A DNA stretch of 64,000 nt from Candidula unifasciata (GCA_905116865.2 CAJHNH020000564.1:124001-188000), one strand, 5' to 3'; shown: positions 41,631 through 53,432, counted from the first letter of the stretch. The notes: a model not told the origin generated them from the sequence alone. Numbers and translations: made by a program.

Positions 41631-41650
41631 AGTCAGTCAGTCAGTCAGAC
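41631..41650. repeat. (GTCA)n tail next to repeat B
   Basis: About five GTCA units lie immediately after the repeat B A-run and end where the hAT MITE at 41651 begins. Confidence 0.85.
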
Positions 41651-41860
41651 CAGGTGTTCTGAACCTACCAGTCGCGACTCTTTATCCCGGGGTGGGGGGG
41701 GGGGGGGGGGGGGTGGGTGGGTCGATCGACACTTTCACGTTGGTCGCCCAAGAAACACATATTAATTACAGTTATAAAAGAAAATAATTGTTTGTGGGTC
41801 GTCACAACATGGGGAAACTGTACTAAAGGGTCGCGGCATTAGAAAGGTTGAGAGTCACTG
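41651..41860 (+). mobile_element. SPIN-like hAT MITE, diverged
   Basis: Left end CAGGTGTTCTGAACC, right end AAAGGTTGAGAGTCACTG. Inside: GTCGCGACTC, CACGTTGGTCGCCCAAG, GGGTCGTCACAACATGG and AACTGTACTAAAGGGTCGCG, in SPIN order. A G-run of more than 20 bases lies at 41690-41720. It sits in the microsatellite tail of a repeat B, so a target duplication cannot be read. Confidence 0.75.
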
Positions 41861-41868
41861 CCATAGAC

Positions 41869-42700
41869 GAATGATGCTTGTTTAGATGACATGCTTTGCT
41901 TCAGCGATGGCGTTTATGTTGGCCTACAATAAATTAGTCTCAGTCTGTGCATCTCTAGCCAGTTCACTATACAAAATTGAATCTGCGCCAGTTCCCTACT
42001 ATAAGACTAATACAAATTTAAACCTTTCACATTTTTCCACCATCCATGTGGATATCCCCTCATCCACTTTGAAATCGACATAATATTGCAAATCCTTTTT
42101 ATCGGTTTCATTTCATTATCGCCCCTGATTTTTCTCTTTCATTTTCTGTGTTATTCCGCTCTTGATTTCTTTGCCAGTTCTCTCCTTTTACTCCTTTAAG
42201 ACATCCTCTTGTATTTCATCTCGCACAAATACCCCCAAGTAATCAAATGATGGCACAGAGCACGGACAAGTGAAGTGGTTTATCACAAAATCTGGGAAGT
42301 GAATAAGTTCAGGAGCAGTCCAGGGAGAATTCATTTCGAAAAAATCGGCAAGCCGCGGGTGACTAGATAAATCTGATTTTTCTGAGTGAGGAGAATTATC
42401 AGTAAACAAAAGTAGCGTCCATCCTTTCAGAGGGAGCCTACAGTTATATTCATATTTTTGGCTGGTCAGTTGTTTTGTGCATTTTTTTGGGGGCAGTTAA
42501 TAAACATGTAGATCTTTTTAGACAGGGACATTGAGGCCTCAGGGAAAGTCAGATGGCGGATGATCCTCTAACAAATTTTCTGTGAAGTGGAGCTAAGGAA
42601 CTAGGTCTATTTGAAAGCGCTTCTTTCTTGTTGGCATCTTTCTGTCTTTCCAGACGATAGTGAGTTGAGCTAAGAGGACATGAGAGCACTCGGGGCATTC
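41869..42700. other. Non-coding, nothing recognised
   Basis: No motifs in the 60-75 codon frames. No shared repeats were seen. Confidence 0.45.
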
Positions 42701-42759
42701 TCATGCATGCTCCGTCTTTATCATCAGCAGCCAGAGTTTTAATACTAATGGTAGAGGTC

Positions 42760-43030
42760 GTAATCTGGTTTTATATCCTTCTTGTCTTTTCCCTGAGTGT
42801 AGTAAGCCGACCAGACTCCCTGGTTATACTCAGGTGCATCATTCTCTTCAGGCAATAACAATCTTGTTTCGCTTCTGACTCCGTTGTTTGTTCATAAGGG
42901 CCCATGACCACATCTGCCCTGTCATGTATCAATTTACCACCCAGTGATACAGATTCAGCCAATATGTCTCTCGGTTTATTCCCCACCACGCCAGCATGGC
43001 CTGGAGATAATATCCAAAGTATGCTCACTA
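42760..43030 (-). mobile_element. LINE remnant: RNase H C-terminal piece
   Basis: The minus frame of 85 codons reads ILWILSPGHAGVVGNKPRDI, LAESVSLGGKLIHDRADVV and YCLKRMMHLSITRESGRLT. 'W..GHAGVxGN...D.LA' is the RNase H signature, although the ExAD is changed to KPRD, so the active or binding position is altered. The frame is otherwise open. Confidence 0.72.
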
Positions 43031-43690
43031 CCCATGAACTTCCCAGTGAAGCTTGCCTTTCTGCTTGCCTGCGTGCCTAATTAGTAACTCTTTGGAAACA
43101 AAGTTCTTCGTTCGTTCGTTCGTTCGTTAATTCTCTTTTCACCTGTCTCATTACTTATCAACAAACTGTTCGAGCTGAATCGATTTCATAACATGTTCAA
43201 CAGATATTGTCTAGTCGCGTCTAAATATCGCTAATCGGTTTAGATAGACATCTATCTCGAAAAAATGGTTCAGTCAACCTTGTAGCATGCATATGCACCA
43301 CCTATCACCAACACATCTGTGAAAACATCTGTTGTGAGAGCATCAGGCCATACACACAGTCGACGGAGTAAGCATATTAAAGTCACTGGACATCCACACG
43401 GATGTGGACCACGTGCAGAAACCAAAGTTCGCACCTGAGGCCTCTTCAAAACATGACGCTGAAAGACAGAACAGGGCTAAAGATGAAGATGAATGAGAAC
43501 ATCCACATGGAATGACAACGACCAGCGATAGCAATGACGCTCTGGTCCTGAAACTGTCACTACACGCGTCGCTTAACGGAAAAACTATTATAAACAAAAT
43601 GTTAATGGCGAATTGAAAGGCGGTGGAAATTTCTCAAGTATCACGCTATCAGTTTTTAATTCAGCATTGAGTGATTTTTAATATTAATAA
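43031..43690. other. Non-coding, nothing recognised
   Basis: A short (GTTC)n run lies at 43107-43127. An 84-codon minus frame at 43343-43597 has no known motif. Confidence 0.4.
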
Positions 43691-43695
43691 CCTTC

Positions 43696-44240
43696 GTAAC
43701 AGCTACCTTGCCATAAACCAGTTTATCAAAATAGATGCATGACAAGCTAGATGTTTTCAAGGAACTTTGTGAATAATGCAAAGATACAAATAGATCATCA
43801 TTGTCTGACGAGCGTGGCAGGAAGTGGCCAGGAGATCTGGCTGACGTTCAACATTACCGACATTGCATCACTGACAAACAGTCAGACTAACATTATAATA
43901 GCTAGCTTTGTTCATGCAAAAGTTTATCAAAATAGTCGAAATAGATGTTGTCAAGGTACTTTGTGAATATTGCAAGGGTACAAATAGATCATCACTGCCT
44001 GAAGAGCAGCGGAAAATGGCCAGGAGATCTGGCCGAAGTTGAACACTAACGGGATGTCAATACGGACATACAGTCAGACTTGTAACAGCTAGCTTTGCCA
44101 GGTACTAGTTTACGAAAACAGATACTTGACAAGCTAGATTTTGTAGATAATCGCGGTTGAACAGTGTGTTGCAGCAAGAAGGGACCAAGGGATCTGCATG
44201 ACACTTAAAACTCAACAGGATGGCAAAACGGCCATACATA
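43696..44240. repeat. Degenerate tandem repeat, ~190-bp unit, nearly three units
   Basis: GTAACAGCTACCTTGCC (43697), TAATAGCTAGCTTTG (43896) and GTAACAGCTAGCTTTGCC (44081) start units. Each continues with AGTTTATCAAAATAG-like, ACAAGCTAGATGTTTTC-like, GATCATCA-type and GTGGCCAGGAGATCTGGC-like words. Identity is roughly 75%. The third unit is incomplete. Confidence 0.8.
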
Positions 44241-44407
44241 CAAATTGCTGTTGGTACCAACGTAATTAGAACTCTGCGCTGTCTGCTGAAGATGGGCAAT
44301 TTCCCGAGTGCTACAATAATGTCGGTTCTTAAGTCTTCTACTTCTGAGCGTTCAAAAACTGAAAACTCCGAAAGAACTTTTTTTAAGTCCTACTCCAGAA
44401 GTTGAGT

Positions 44408-44540
44408 TTTACGTGTACATATGTTTACAGATCTAGCTTACCTGTATACAAACTGTTTGTTACCTCCCTTTCAGACATATGCACTCCGACTTGGTAGGAC
44501 ATTCTTAGTTGGCTTTGACGACATTGTTCTGAACTCAACA
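44408..44540 (-). mobile_element. Repeat D fragment
   Basis: TACAGATCTAGCTTACCTG, TTACCTCCCTTTCAGACAT and GCACTCCGACTTGGTAGG follow the order of the repeat D middle. Confidence 0.6.
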
Positions 44541-44627
44541 AGGTGGAATGATATCGGTCAATGATACAGATCTAGAGCTGTACCTGAAACTGCCACACAC
44601 ACACATTTGTTTAATTGCAGAATAATG

Positions 44628-45005
44628 TTTTGAAGTTTGAACAACTGGTAGTACACTGGTAGTAACCCATAAGTGCTCTGTTCTACTTCTAAATCAAGCC
44701 TGAGTCTGAAGCAGCTCAGCGCAGTGCACGAACTCTGTGCCATCGGCGTTGATCCCGAAATATTTTAGATAGATGTTCAACTCGAAATTTTGCCCAAGCA
44801 GCGCCGTTAGGCTACCCTTTTTTTTTATTTCCAACTGCCAAGGGATTTTTTTACGTGCGGAGCAATACACACGGGCGTCTGATCTCACTAGGAAAAAGTA
44901 CTAGAAGACCACGAGAACAGAAAAAAATCACAGCCTTTACTGGGGCCTGAACCCGGGACCTCTAGCACTCGAGGCGGACACCATACATTGAGATCACTCA
45001 GTCCC
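44628..45005 (-). mobile_element. SINE-C copy, near full length
   Basis: The 3' end at the left is AGTAACCCATAAGTGCTC. The body has GCCCAAGCAGCGCCG and TTTTTTACGTGCGGAGC. The head at the right shows, on the complement, GACTGAGTGATCTCAATG and GAGGTCCCGGGTTCAGGCC, a recognisable B box (GGTTCAGGCC). Confidence 0.85.
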
Positions 45006-45480
45006 CTAAGTGCACAGTGAAAGTAGATAATACAAATGATAATGCCCGGTCACTAGTAGAGCTGCCTAGGTTAATTTTTTCAAAGCAATTCACCAAACAC
45101 CGCACAAGATAGATTTTCACCATTTCTGTTGCAGTTTTAAGTTTCAGAAATAAAAGACGCAAAACCCTATTTCATTTAACATCGGCGTCGTGAAGTCGGC
45201 GGAAGATGGCGCGGTTTTTAACAAACTAATCTCTAAGAACAAGAATTACATCTATCGATCAACACAGAATCGACATAACAATGTACACTTCCTTGATTAT
45301 TCCCATTTCTAGCACAGGATTCGATTCCCTAAAAGAAAAAAAAAAAAGAAAAAAAAAAAAAACACTTTAGAAATTAAAAAAAAAAAACACACACAATGAG
45401 TCCGCCATTTTGAGATTACCACACTTTTTTTGCAACAAGTTATTTTTCTTCAAAATATTAGAATTTTAAGCTATTTACTT
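45006..45480. other. Non-coding with A-rich runs
   Basis: A-runs lie at 45330-45390. GGAAGATGGCGCGG at 45199 and CCGCCATTTTG at 45400 resemble YY1-type motifs, with no further promoter evidence. Confidence 0.4.
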
Positions 45481-45499
45481 AAAACAGACCAGAAAAAGG

Positions 45500-45565
45500 G
45501 AGCCATCGTCGTGTAGTTGCCAGATGCTTACCTGGGAAACCGAAGATCGTGGGTTCAAAAATGAA
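45500..45565 (+). mobile_element. Possible tRNA-like SINE head
   Basis: GTCGTGTAGTTGCC (A-box-like) and GTGGGTTCAAAAATG (B-box-like) are about 30 bp apart. No body of the known families follows. Confidence 0.4.
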
Positions 45566-45584
45566 CATAGCTTCCAAAACATTG

Positions 45585-45725
45585 AGTCGTACACCCATTT
45601 GGGCACCAATGTAGATGATACAGATGTGGGAGCAACAAAATTATTGATAAACTGGATACAAAAGGCAAGAGGAGCACTATGAAATCTGTGGAGGTCAAAA
45701 GAAATTTAAAAATAAACTAAACTTA
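45585..45725 (+). mobile_element. LINE remnant: RT C-terminal region
   Basis: The plus strand reads ESYTHLGTNVDDTDVGATKL and KARGAL, then NLWRSKEI and, after shifts, TKLKVSNTNVKSV. This is the '(F)TYLGS.VD..GGT..DV..RI.KAR.AF..L...W.S..' stretch found between the RT catalytic motifs and C-terminus of many LINEs. The fragment is under 50 codons. Confidence 0.7.
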
Positions 45726-46162
45726 AAGTATCTAATACTAATGTCAAATCAGTAGCGTCAGGTTTTGAAGAGGAGTTAGGTGCAAACCTTGGTATGTGCT
45801 GCGTAGAAGCTGGTATTTACGACCTCGGATTTTCCATCTATCCATTGCTTGCATGGTCGACCTCTAGTCCTACGTTGTGTCTTAGTGATTCGGCTCTTTG
45901 TTGTTCACTATCTGGTGGTAGACTTGTGACATGTCCTTTTGGTATGTTGTCTCTTGATGAAGTGTAGCACTGGTTTCACCCGCGGCTGGTTTTCAGATAA
46001 AGTAATATCTGATCTTATCTATTGTAGTTACATTTATGATTCGTCGTAGACATTTCATTTCTGTTGTTTCAATTTTTTCAATTCACCCCCCCCCCCCTCC
46101 AACTTCTGTTCTTAGCTAGATATGTAAATGTAGTTGAAACTCCACGGAGGAGCGAGCCTAAC

Positions 46163-46258
46163 AAGAACTGAACCAAACTCAAGTGCTGAAACAAAGCCAA
46201 AGTTCTGATGTGGACGAACTACCAGTACTTTACGCCAAAGTTTCCCCCAAAAGTTGTG
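46163..46258 (+). mobile_element. Repeat D fragment, 3' portion
   Basis: AACTGAACCAAACTCAAGTG, then CAAAGTTCTGATGTGGACG, AACTACCAGTACTTTACGCC and AAAGTT follow the repeat D 3' order. It leads directly into the 39-bp tandem repeat. Confidence 0.6.
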
Positions 46259-46402
46259 TATCACAGCTCTATAAATCTCAGTCACAAACTACTACTGTAT
46301 CACAGCTCTATAAATCTCAGTCACAAACTACTACAGTATCACAGCTCTATAAATCTCAGTCACAAACTACTACAGTATCACAGCTCTATAAATCTTACTT
46401 CA
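46259..46402. repeat. 39-bp minisatellite, about 3.7 units
   Basis: TATCACAGCTCTATAAATC begins units at 46259, 46298, 46337 and 46376, exactly 39 bp apart, followed by TCAGTCACAAACTACTACAG. 39 bp is a multiple of 3, so two plus frames stay open. Confidence 0.95.
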
Positions 46403-47355
46403 CAAGAAAACTTGACATAATGTACATGTAGGTTCACTAATGTAAGTGTTCTCAGAAGAGACATTAGATACTCGTGGAGAAGATCAACTCAGTATTTAGT
46501 TTTTGCACAACTATGCAATTACGAGACCCGCCAGGACAGAACTAGGCCACAGTAACACTTGATGTTCTGGGAGCTACAATTTGGGCGATGTTTACCAGTG
46601 ATCTCCTTAAATGTGTGTTCAGTTGTAACTTTGCGATACATTTAGTTCCCCCGCCCCCTTTTCCCCCCACGAAAGATGTGACGGAAATTTGCTACATGAT
46701 TGATGAGCAGGGTGTTTTTCATTACAAATATTTGTATAGGTGTGTATAATCAAGAATTTAGATTGATTTGTAGTCTTGTATAGTCAGGAACATTGATCTA
46801 TGGTGGAATCATTGGTAGACTGACGTTTAGCGGGATATCACACGTGAGCTGTGTGTGTGTGTGTGTGTGAAAGAGAGGAAAGGGGGAATATAAGAGAGTA
46901 GGGGAGAGGCTGCTATCTAGAATACGTCAGTGACGTGATTTCGTGTATTCATTCATATCTGTGGATTTGATTTTGTTGACTTATGTCATGTGCTGGTAAA
47001 GGCTCCGTAGCGGCAATGTTTACTTTCGTCTGTGTTTGTTATATTGTGAAGCTCGATAGTTTAATTTTTGTTTGGTTTTATATCTTTTCGTGGACCTATA
47101 CAAGGCATACTCAAAATATGAAAGTGCAGAGAGCAGGAGGTAGGCCAAGAATACAACGGAAAGGTAACATGGGATAATTTTACAATAGCATGATATGTTT
47201 ATGGTCAATGCGGCCAGAAGAGCACAACCCACATCCTTATTTCTTCCTCGACACCTGAAGCAGTAGCACTATGAAACAAAGAAGCAGAACGGGGCTAACC
47301 ACTAGCCAACGTCTTACCACGATTCACATTTTAGAATAAGTAGCTAATACAAGTG
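46403..47355. other. Non-coding, nothing recognised
   Basis: A (GT)n run lies at 46850-46869. No recognised gene or repeat family was found. Confidence 0.45.
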
Positions 47356-47358
47356 GTT

Positions 47359-47552
47359 TTCCTTGTGGTATGCAATTTTTTGTAAGCCCCACCTTGGCTT
47401 GTACCGGGGGCCCTAACAATAGACGGGCGATAAATATAGCCTAACGACTGAACAGGGTTTCGGGGCCTCTCCACGGGTGATCCTCATCCCCATGGTGGCA
47501 CTTGGTGTCACCGGGTGTTTATCGCTCTGGGTGATGTCCTGGTGGAGTACAA
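47359..47552 (+). mobile_element. Repeat B copy
   Basis: Starts CCTTGTGGTATGCAATTTTT, contains CTCCACGGGTGATCCTCATC and GTCACCGGGTGTTTATCG, and ends GTGATGTCCTGGTGGAGTAC. The 5' part is shortened (the GTTATTTGAA block is lost). No microsatellite follows. Confidence 0.85.
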
Positions 47553-48054
47553 TTTACCTTGCCTTCAGAATAACCTCTTCACAGAATAAAAGCAGCCAAG
47601 ATGTAACTATGATTTCTAGGCAAAATAAGAAAATCTCTAAATGTGTGAACGATTGTATGACCCCGGAGTCCCAGACATTGTACCGGAAGACAACATTGTG
47701 TAACGTACTGTGCCACCTCAAACTGGGGACCTGACTAGTGGTGTGATCTCTTATATTTATTAAGACTGATGGATGTATGATTCTAATGGATAAATAATAC
47801 TGAAAGTGGAATAGTAGAAACAGAGAAGATATTAAAGTGTGAACGAAAAAAATGAAAGCATTTGGAATAGAAACTGAATTTAGAGAACTAGAAGAAACCA
47901 ATAAAATAAGGAGGCAACACTAAAAATAAATAATTGAATGAAAAGGAAAAACAGAAGAATACGAAGAGAAGGGAGCAGAAAGTAAGAGGTGGAAGAAGAA
48001 GAAAAAGCAGAAAAAGAAGGAGGAGAAAAAGAAGAAGAAAGAGGAGGAGGAAAC
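47553..48054. other. AT-rich non-coding, purine-rich toward the right
   Basis: No motif. GA-rich sequence from about 47935 leads into the GAA tract. Confidence 0.4.
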
Positions 48055-48153
48055 GAAGAAGAAGAAGAAGAAGAAGAAGAAGAAGAAGAAGAAGAAGAAG
48101 AAGAAGAAGAAGAAGAAGAAGAAGAAGAAGAAGAAGAAGAAGAAGAAGAAGAA

Positions 48154-48185
<32 letters not shown>

Positions 48186-48190
48186 TGATG
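48055..48190. repeat. (GAA)n tract
   Basis: About 42 GAA units, almost perfect. Poly-Glu, poly-Arg and poly-Ser frames on both strands are products of it. A purine tract of this length can form intramolecular triplex. Confidence 0.97.
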
Positions 48191-48954
48191 AAAACTCAGG
48201 TAGGGGAGCGAAGAAGCAAAAGAAAAAAACAAAGAGGACGAAGGAATGAAAAAAATACGTAGACAAGTAATAATAATAGTAATATAAAGAAAGCATTTAC
48301 AAACATTTTTAAAACAGCGATTCGTCAAAGTCTTTGCAAATGCGTATTCCTCTGTCCATTATTTTTCACTATTTTTTTTTTTTTTTTCTCATTAAATATT
48401 TAATTATAAACAAAATTTGCTAAGAGAGACATTAAAATATGCTTTCAGTTACAACTTTTTATTTTCACTTCCAATGGGTTGCTCTTTTTTAGGACGTATT
48501 CAATCACTTTTTTTTATGATACCTTTGGCGAGATTATTTTTGTAGATTATTAGTTAATTTTATCATAACATTCTCTGTCATTTAATTATTGTTTGGGAAT
48601 AACTGATAATGTAAATGCATTATTAATGAACATTAAAAAAAATGTATAATGATATTTAATAGTCAAACGATCAACTCTGGTGTACTGTTTACCTGTCAGT
48701 TTGCTTCGCCGAATGTTGTAGGTTGTTTTCCGACTTTGTTTTTCGGATTGCTAATGCAAATGTTCTTTAAATCCTTAAAATATTTTAGGAATTGCAGATT
48801 TTCGCATTGCGTGCGACGTTCTCGGTAATCGATAAACAGTTCTGTCAGAATAGATGGACTCATTTTGGATAAACCCAAAATGACAGAGCTCGATCCTCCT
48901 ACCTTTAACCACCCCTTTTGAACATGGAGGAGCCAGGGTCAGTTTGATTTTAAA
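48191..48954. other. AT-rich non-coding, nothing recognised
   Basis: T-run near 48365-48390. No gene. It borders the 30-bp satellite. Confidence 0.45.
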
Positions 48955-48957
48955 GGC

Positions 48958-51900
48958 ATAAATTGTGCCGTCCGATGTTATGTCATGATAAATTATGCCG
49001 TCCGATATTATGTAATGATAAATTGTGCTGTCCGCTGTTTTGTAACGATAAAGTGTGCCGTCGCTGTGAGATAATGATAATTTGTGCCGTTCGCTGTTTT
49101 GTAATGATAAATTGTGCCGTCCGCTGTTATGTAATGATAAATTGTGCCGTCTTATGTTATGTAATGATAAATTGTGCCGTCCGATGTTATGTCATGATAA
49201 ATTGTGCCGCCTGATGTTATGTAATGATAAATTGTGCCGTCGCTGTTTTGTTATGCTAAATTGTGCCGTCTAATGTTATGTAATGCTAAATTGTGCCGTC
49301 CGATGTTATGTAATGATAAATTATGCCGTCCGATATTATGTAATGATAAATTGTGCTGTCCGCTGTTTTGTAACGATAAAGTGTGCCGTCGCTGTTAGGT
49401 AATGATAATTTGTGCCGTTCGCTGTTTTGTAATGATAAATTGTGCCGTCCGCTGTTATGTAATGATAAATTGTGCCGTCTTATGTTATGTAATGATAAAT
49501 TGTGCCGTCCGATGTTATGTCATGATAAATTGTGCCGCCTGATGTTATGTAATGATAAATTGTGCCGTCGCTGTTTTGTTATGCTAAATTGTGCCGTCTA
49601 ATGTTATGTAATGCTAAATTGTGCCGTCCGATGTTATGTAATGATAAATTATGCCGTCCGATATTATGTAATGATAAATTGTGCTGTCCGCTGTTTTGTA
49701 ACGATAAAGTGTGCCGTCGCTGTTAGGTAATGATAATTTGTGCCGTTCGCTGTTTTGTAATGATAAATTGTGCCGTCCGCTGTTATGTAATGATAAATTG
49801 TGCCGTCTTATGCTATGTAATGATAAATTGTGCCGTACGATGTTATGTCATGATAAATTGTGCCGCCTGATGTTATGTAATGATAAATTGTGCCGTCGCT
49901 GTTTTGTTATGCTAAATTGTGCCGTCTAATGTTATGTAATGCTAAATTGTGCCGTCCGATGTTATGTAATGATAAATTATGCCGTCCGATGTTATGTCAT
50001 GATAAATTATGCCGTCCGATATTATGTAATGATAAATTGTGCTGTCCGCTGTTTTGTAACGATAAAGTGTGCCGTCGCTGTTAGGTAATGATAATTTGTG
50101 CCGTTCGCTGTTTTGTAATGATAAATTGTGCCGTCCGCTGTTATGTAATGATAAATTGTGCCGTCTTATGTTATGTAATGATAAATTGTGCCGTCCGATG
50201 TTATGTCATGATAAATTGTGCCGCCTGATGTTATGTAATGATAAATTGTGCCGTCGCTGTTTTGTTATGCTAAATTGTGCCGTCTAATGTTATGTAATGC
50301 TAAATTGTGCCGTCCGATGTTATGTAATGATAAATTATGCCGTCCGATATTATGTAATGATAAATTGTGCTGTCCGCTGTTTTGTAACGATAAAGTGTGC
50401 CGTCGCTGTTAGGTAATGATAATTTGTGCCGTTCGCTGTTTTGTAATGATAAATTGTGCCGTCCGCTGTTATGTAATGATAAATTGTGCCGTCTTATGTT
50501 ATGTAATGATAAATTGTGCCGTCCGATGTTATGTCATGATAAATTGTGCCGCCTTATGTTATGTAATGATAAATTGTGCCGTCGCTGTTTTGTTATGCTA
50601 AATTGTGCCGTCTAATGTTATGTAATGCTAAATTGTGCCGTCCGATGTTATGTAATGATAAATTATGCCGTCCGATATTATGTAATGATAAATTGTGCTG
50701 TCCGCTGTTTTGTAACGATAAAGTGTGCCGTCGCTGTTAGGTAATGATAATTTGTGCCGTTCGCTGTTTTGTAATGATAATTTGTGCCGTCCGCTGTTAT
50801 GTAATGATAAATTGTGCCGTCTTATGTTATGTAATGATAAATTGTGCCGTACGATGTTATGTCATGATAAATTGTGCCGCCTGATGTTATGTAATGATAA
50901 ATTGTGCCGTCGCTGTTTTGTTATGCTAAATTGTGCCGTCTAATGTTATGTAATGCTAAATTGTGCCGTCCGATGTTATGTAATGATAAATTATGCCGTC
51001 CGATGTTATGTAATGATAAATTGTGCCGTCCGCTGTTTTGTAACAATAAAGTGTGCCGTCGCTGTTAGGTAATGATAATTTGTGCCGTTCGCTGTTTTGT
51101 AATGATAAATTGTGCCGTCCGCTGTTATGTAATGATAAATTGTGCCGTCTTATGTTATGTAATGATAAATTGTGACGCCTAATGTTATGTAATGATAAAT
51201 TGTGCCGTCCGCTGTTATGTAATGATAAATTGTGCCGTCTTATGTTATGTAATGATAAATTGTGCCGTCCGATGTTATGTAATGATAAATTGTGCCGCCT
51301 GATGTTATGTAATGATAAATTGTGCCGTCCGATGTTATGTAATACTAAATTGTGCCGTCCAAAGTTATGTAATGCTAAATTGTGCCGTCCGATTTTATGT
51401 AATGCTAAATTGTGCCGTCCGATGTTATGTAATGTTTAATTGTGCCGTCCGATGTTATGTAATGCTAAATTGTGCCGTCCGATGTTATGTAATGATTAAT
51501 TGTGCCGTCCGATGTTATGTAATGCTAAATTGTGCCGTCTGATGTTATGTAATGCTAAATTGTGCCGTCCGAAGTTATGTAATGCTAAATTGTGCCGTCC
51601 GATGTTATGTAATGATTAATTGTGCCTTCCGATGTTATGTAATGCTAAATCGTGCCGTCCGATGTTATGTAATGATTAATTGTGCCGTCTGATGTTTTGT
51701 AATGCTAAATTGTGCCGTCCGATGTTATGTTATGATTAATTGTGCATTCTTATGTTATGTAATGATAAATTGTGCCGTCCGATGTTATGTAATGATTAAT
51801 TGTGCCGTCCGATGTTATGTAATGATAAATTGTGCCGTCGCTGTTTTGTTATGCTAAATTGTGCCGTCTGATGTTATGTAATGTTAAATTGTGCCGTCCG

Positions 51901-52195
51901 ATGTTATGTAATGATAAATTGTGCCGTCTTATGTTATGTAATAATAAATTGTGCCGTCTTATGTTATGTAATGATTAATTGTGCCGTCCGATGTTATGTA
52001 ATGATAAATTGTGCCGCCTGATGTTATGTAATGATAAATTGTGCCGTCGCTGTTTTGTTATGCTAAATTGTGCCGTCCGATGTTATGTAATGTTAAATTG
52101 TGCCGTCCGATTTTATGTAATGAGAAATTGAGCCGTCCGATGTTATGTAATGATAAATTGTGCCGCCTGATGTTATGTAATGATAAATCGGGCGG
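48958..52195. repeat. 30-bp satellite, ~108 units, with 328-bp higher-order unit
   Basis: Consensus unit: TTGTGCCGTCCGATGTTATG then TAATGATAAA. Between 48958 and about 51180 variant monomers recur in a fixed order. The marker GTGTGCCGTCGCTG appears at 49053, 49381, 49709, 50067, 50395, 50723 and 51051, so spacing is 328 bp except one interval of 358 (one extra 30-bp unit). 328 fits nine 30-bp and two 29-bp monomers. Beyond 51180 the array becomes simple monomeric with random variation. Two plus frames remain open through each stretch, giving repeated decapeptides (LCRPMLCNDK; NCAVRCYVMI). No evidence supports expression. Confidence 0.97.
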
Positions 52196-52199
52196 TATC

Positions 52200-53430
52200 C
52201 ACATTGGAGGTGCGCTGCAGTGCACTCATTTATGTTTTTCGTCATGTTATGCTGTAAAGCCCCAATCTCATCTACGTAGCGACTGTAGTACCCCTTTCAC
52301 AATGCCACCAGAAGCTAGATAAATCATTTGACACGAATATGGCACCCTGGTGCATTATGCATTGAACTGTGTGCAATGGTACTGCTAATTTCTAGGCCAA
52401 CAAATAGCACACTCCCATTGCTGTGCTAGAAACAAAAAAAATCTTCACGTTCAACAATCATTCTTGAAGGGGAAGCTTTAAGTTGTAATTGTGACTAGGT
52501 TATGTTGGTCATATAAAATGGCTTAGGGTCATATAATATGGGTTAGCATTGCTCACTATCAAAAGCACCGAAATGGACTTATGTAGTATTGATGCGATCA
52601 AAGGAGACTGACCCAAATACTGTCCCGAAAACCACAAAGTGGTATACAGGCAAGCTCTTGGTCGACCCGGTCGCCGATATGAATCCCACAACTGACTGTA
52701 AAACCGTTTATCTCAAACTGCAAAATTAGCCGCTAGCGTTTCCCTTGGAGGCTTCTGTTTCCAAACACAAAGCACGCAGTGAACTCTGATTATTTCCCCT
52801 TCATTCATAATACATTGGATGCTTTCATAGATGTTTTGCCATCACGTTAACTATGGAGATTCTGATAATGTTTGTGTTTCGTGTGTGTGCCAGGACAATA
52901 GTGGATATGTGCATATAGTGCTGTCATTATCTCTTTAAGCGGAGAACTAACGAAAGAACCTTATTTCAAAAGGGTTAATAATTGAGCACTCAGACTGGTT
53001 TAACATTCTTTCTTTATTATTTCCAATCCTCTTCTACACACTAGTTTCTTCATACAAGCGTTAACAGTTAATGATTAAATGTGTCAATAACAGTTTAATA
53101 TTGAATATAAGCGAAGGAAATGTTCTCGAATTAAAGCTACATTACTAACCATAGCAAGCTTTAGTTATTGTAATAAATCTAGAGAGAAAATAGGCTATGT
53201 TTTAGAGACTTTTATCTTTTAAGGGAACATGAAACCTGTGTTGAGATAATATTAGTTGGTTAAACTGACTTCGTGGGGACCTGGTGACAAACTCCTTGTG
53301 GTCTGTGTTCAGCCCGCGGTAGGCAGAAAAGCTAATTTTCCCCCAGATTTACAGTATATGTCATGTAATCAAGGCCATAGGGTTACGATATCTATAGTAC
53401 CGAAACAAAGGATAAACAACTTATGGTTTT
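52200..53430. other. Non-coding, nothing recognised
   Basis: Open frames here lack motifs. No shared repeats. It lies between the satellite and a SINE-A. Confidence 0.4.
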
Positions 53431-53432
53431 TG

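Noticed and set aside
47880..48328. Poly-Ser, poly-Leu, poly-Arg and poly-Glu frames
   Set aside because: All arise from one (GAA)n tract read in different frames.
48963..51542. Repeated cysteine-rich open frames as a protein gene
   Set aside because: They are the in-frame readout of a 30-bp satellite, open in two frames, with no signal peptide, no splice context and stops where 29-bp monomers shift the frame.
48958..52195. CRISPR array
   Set aside because: Units are contiguous with no unique spacers, and the context is eukaryotic.
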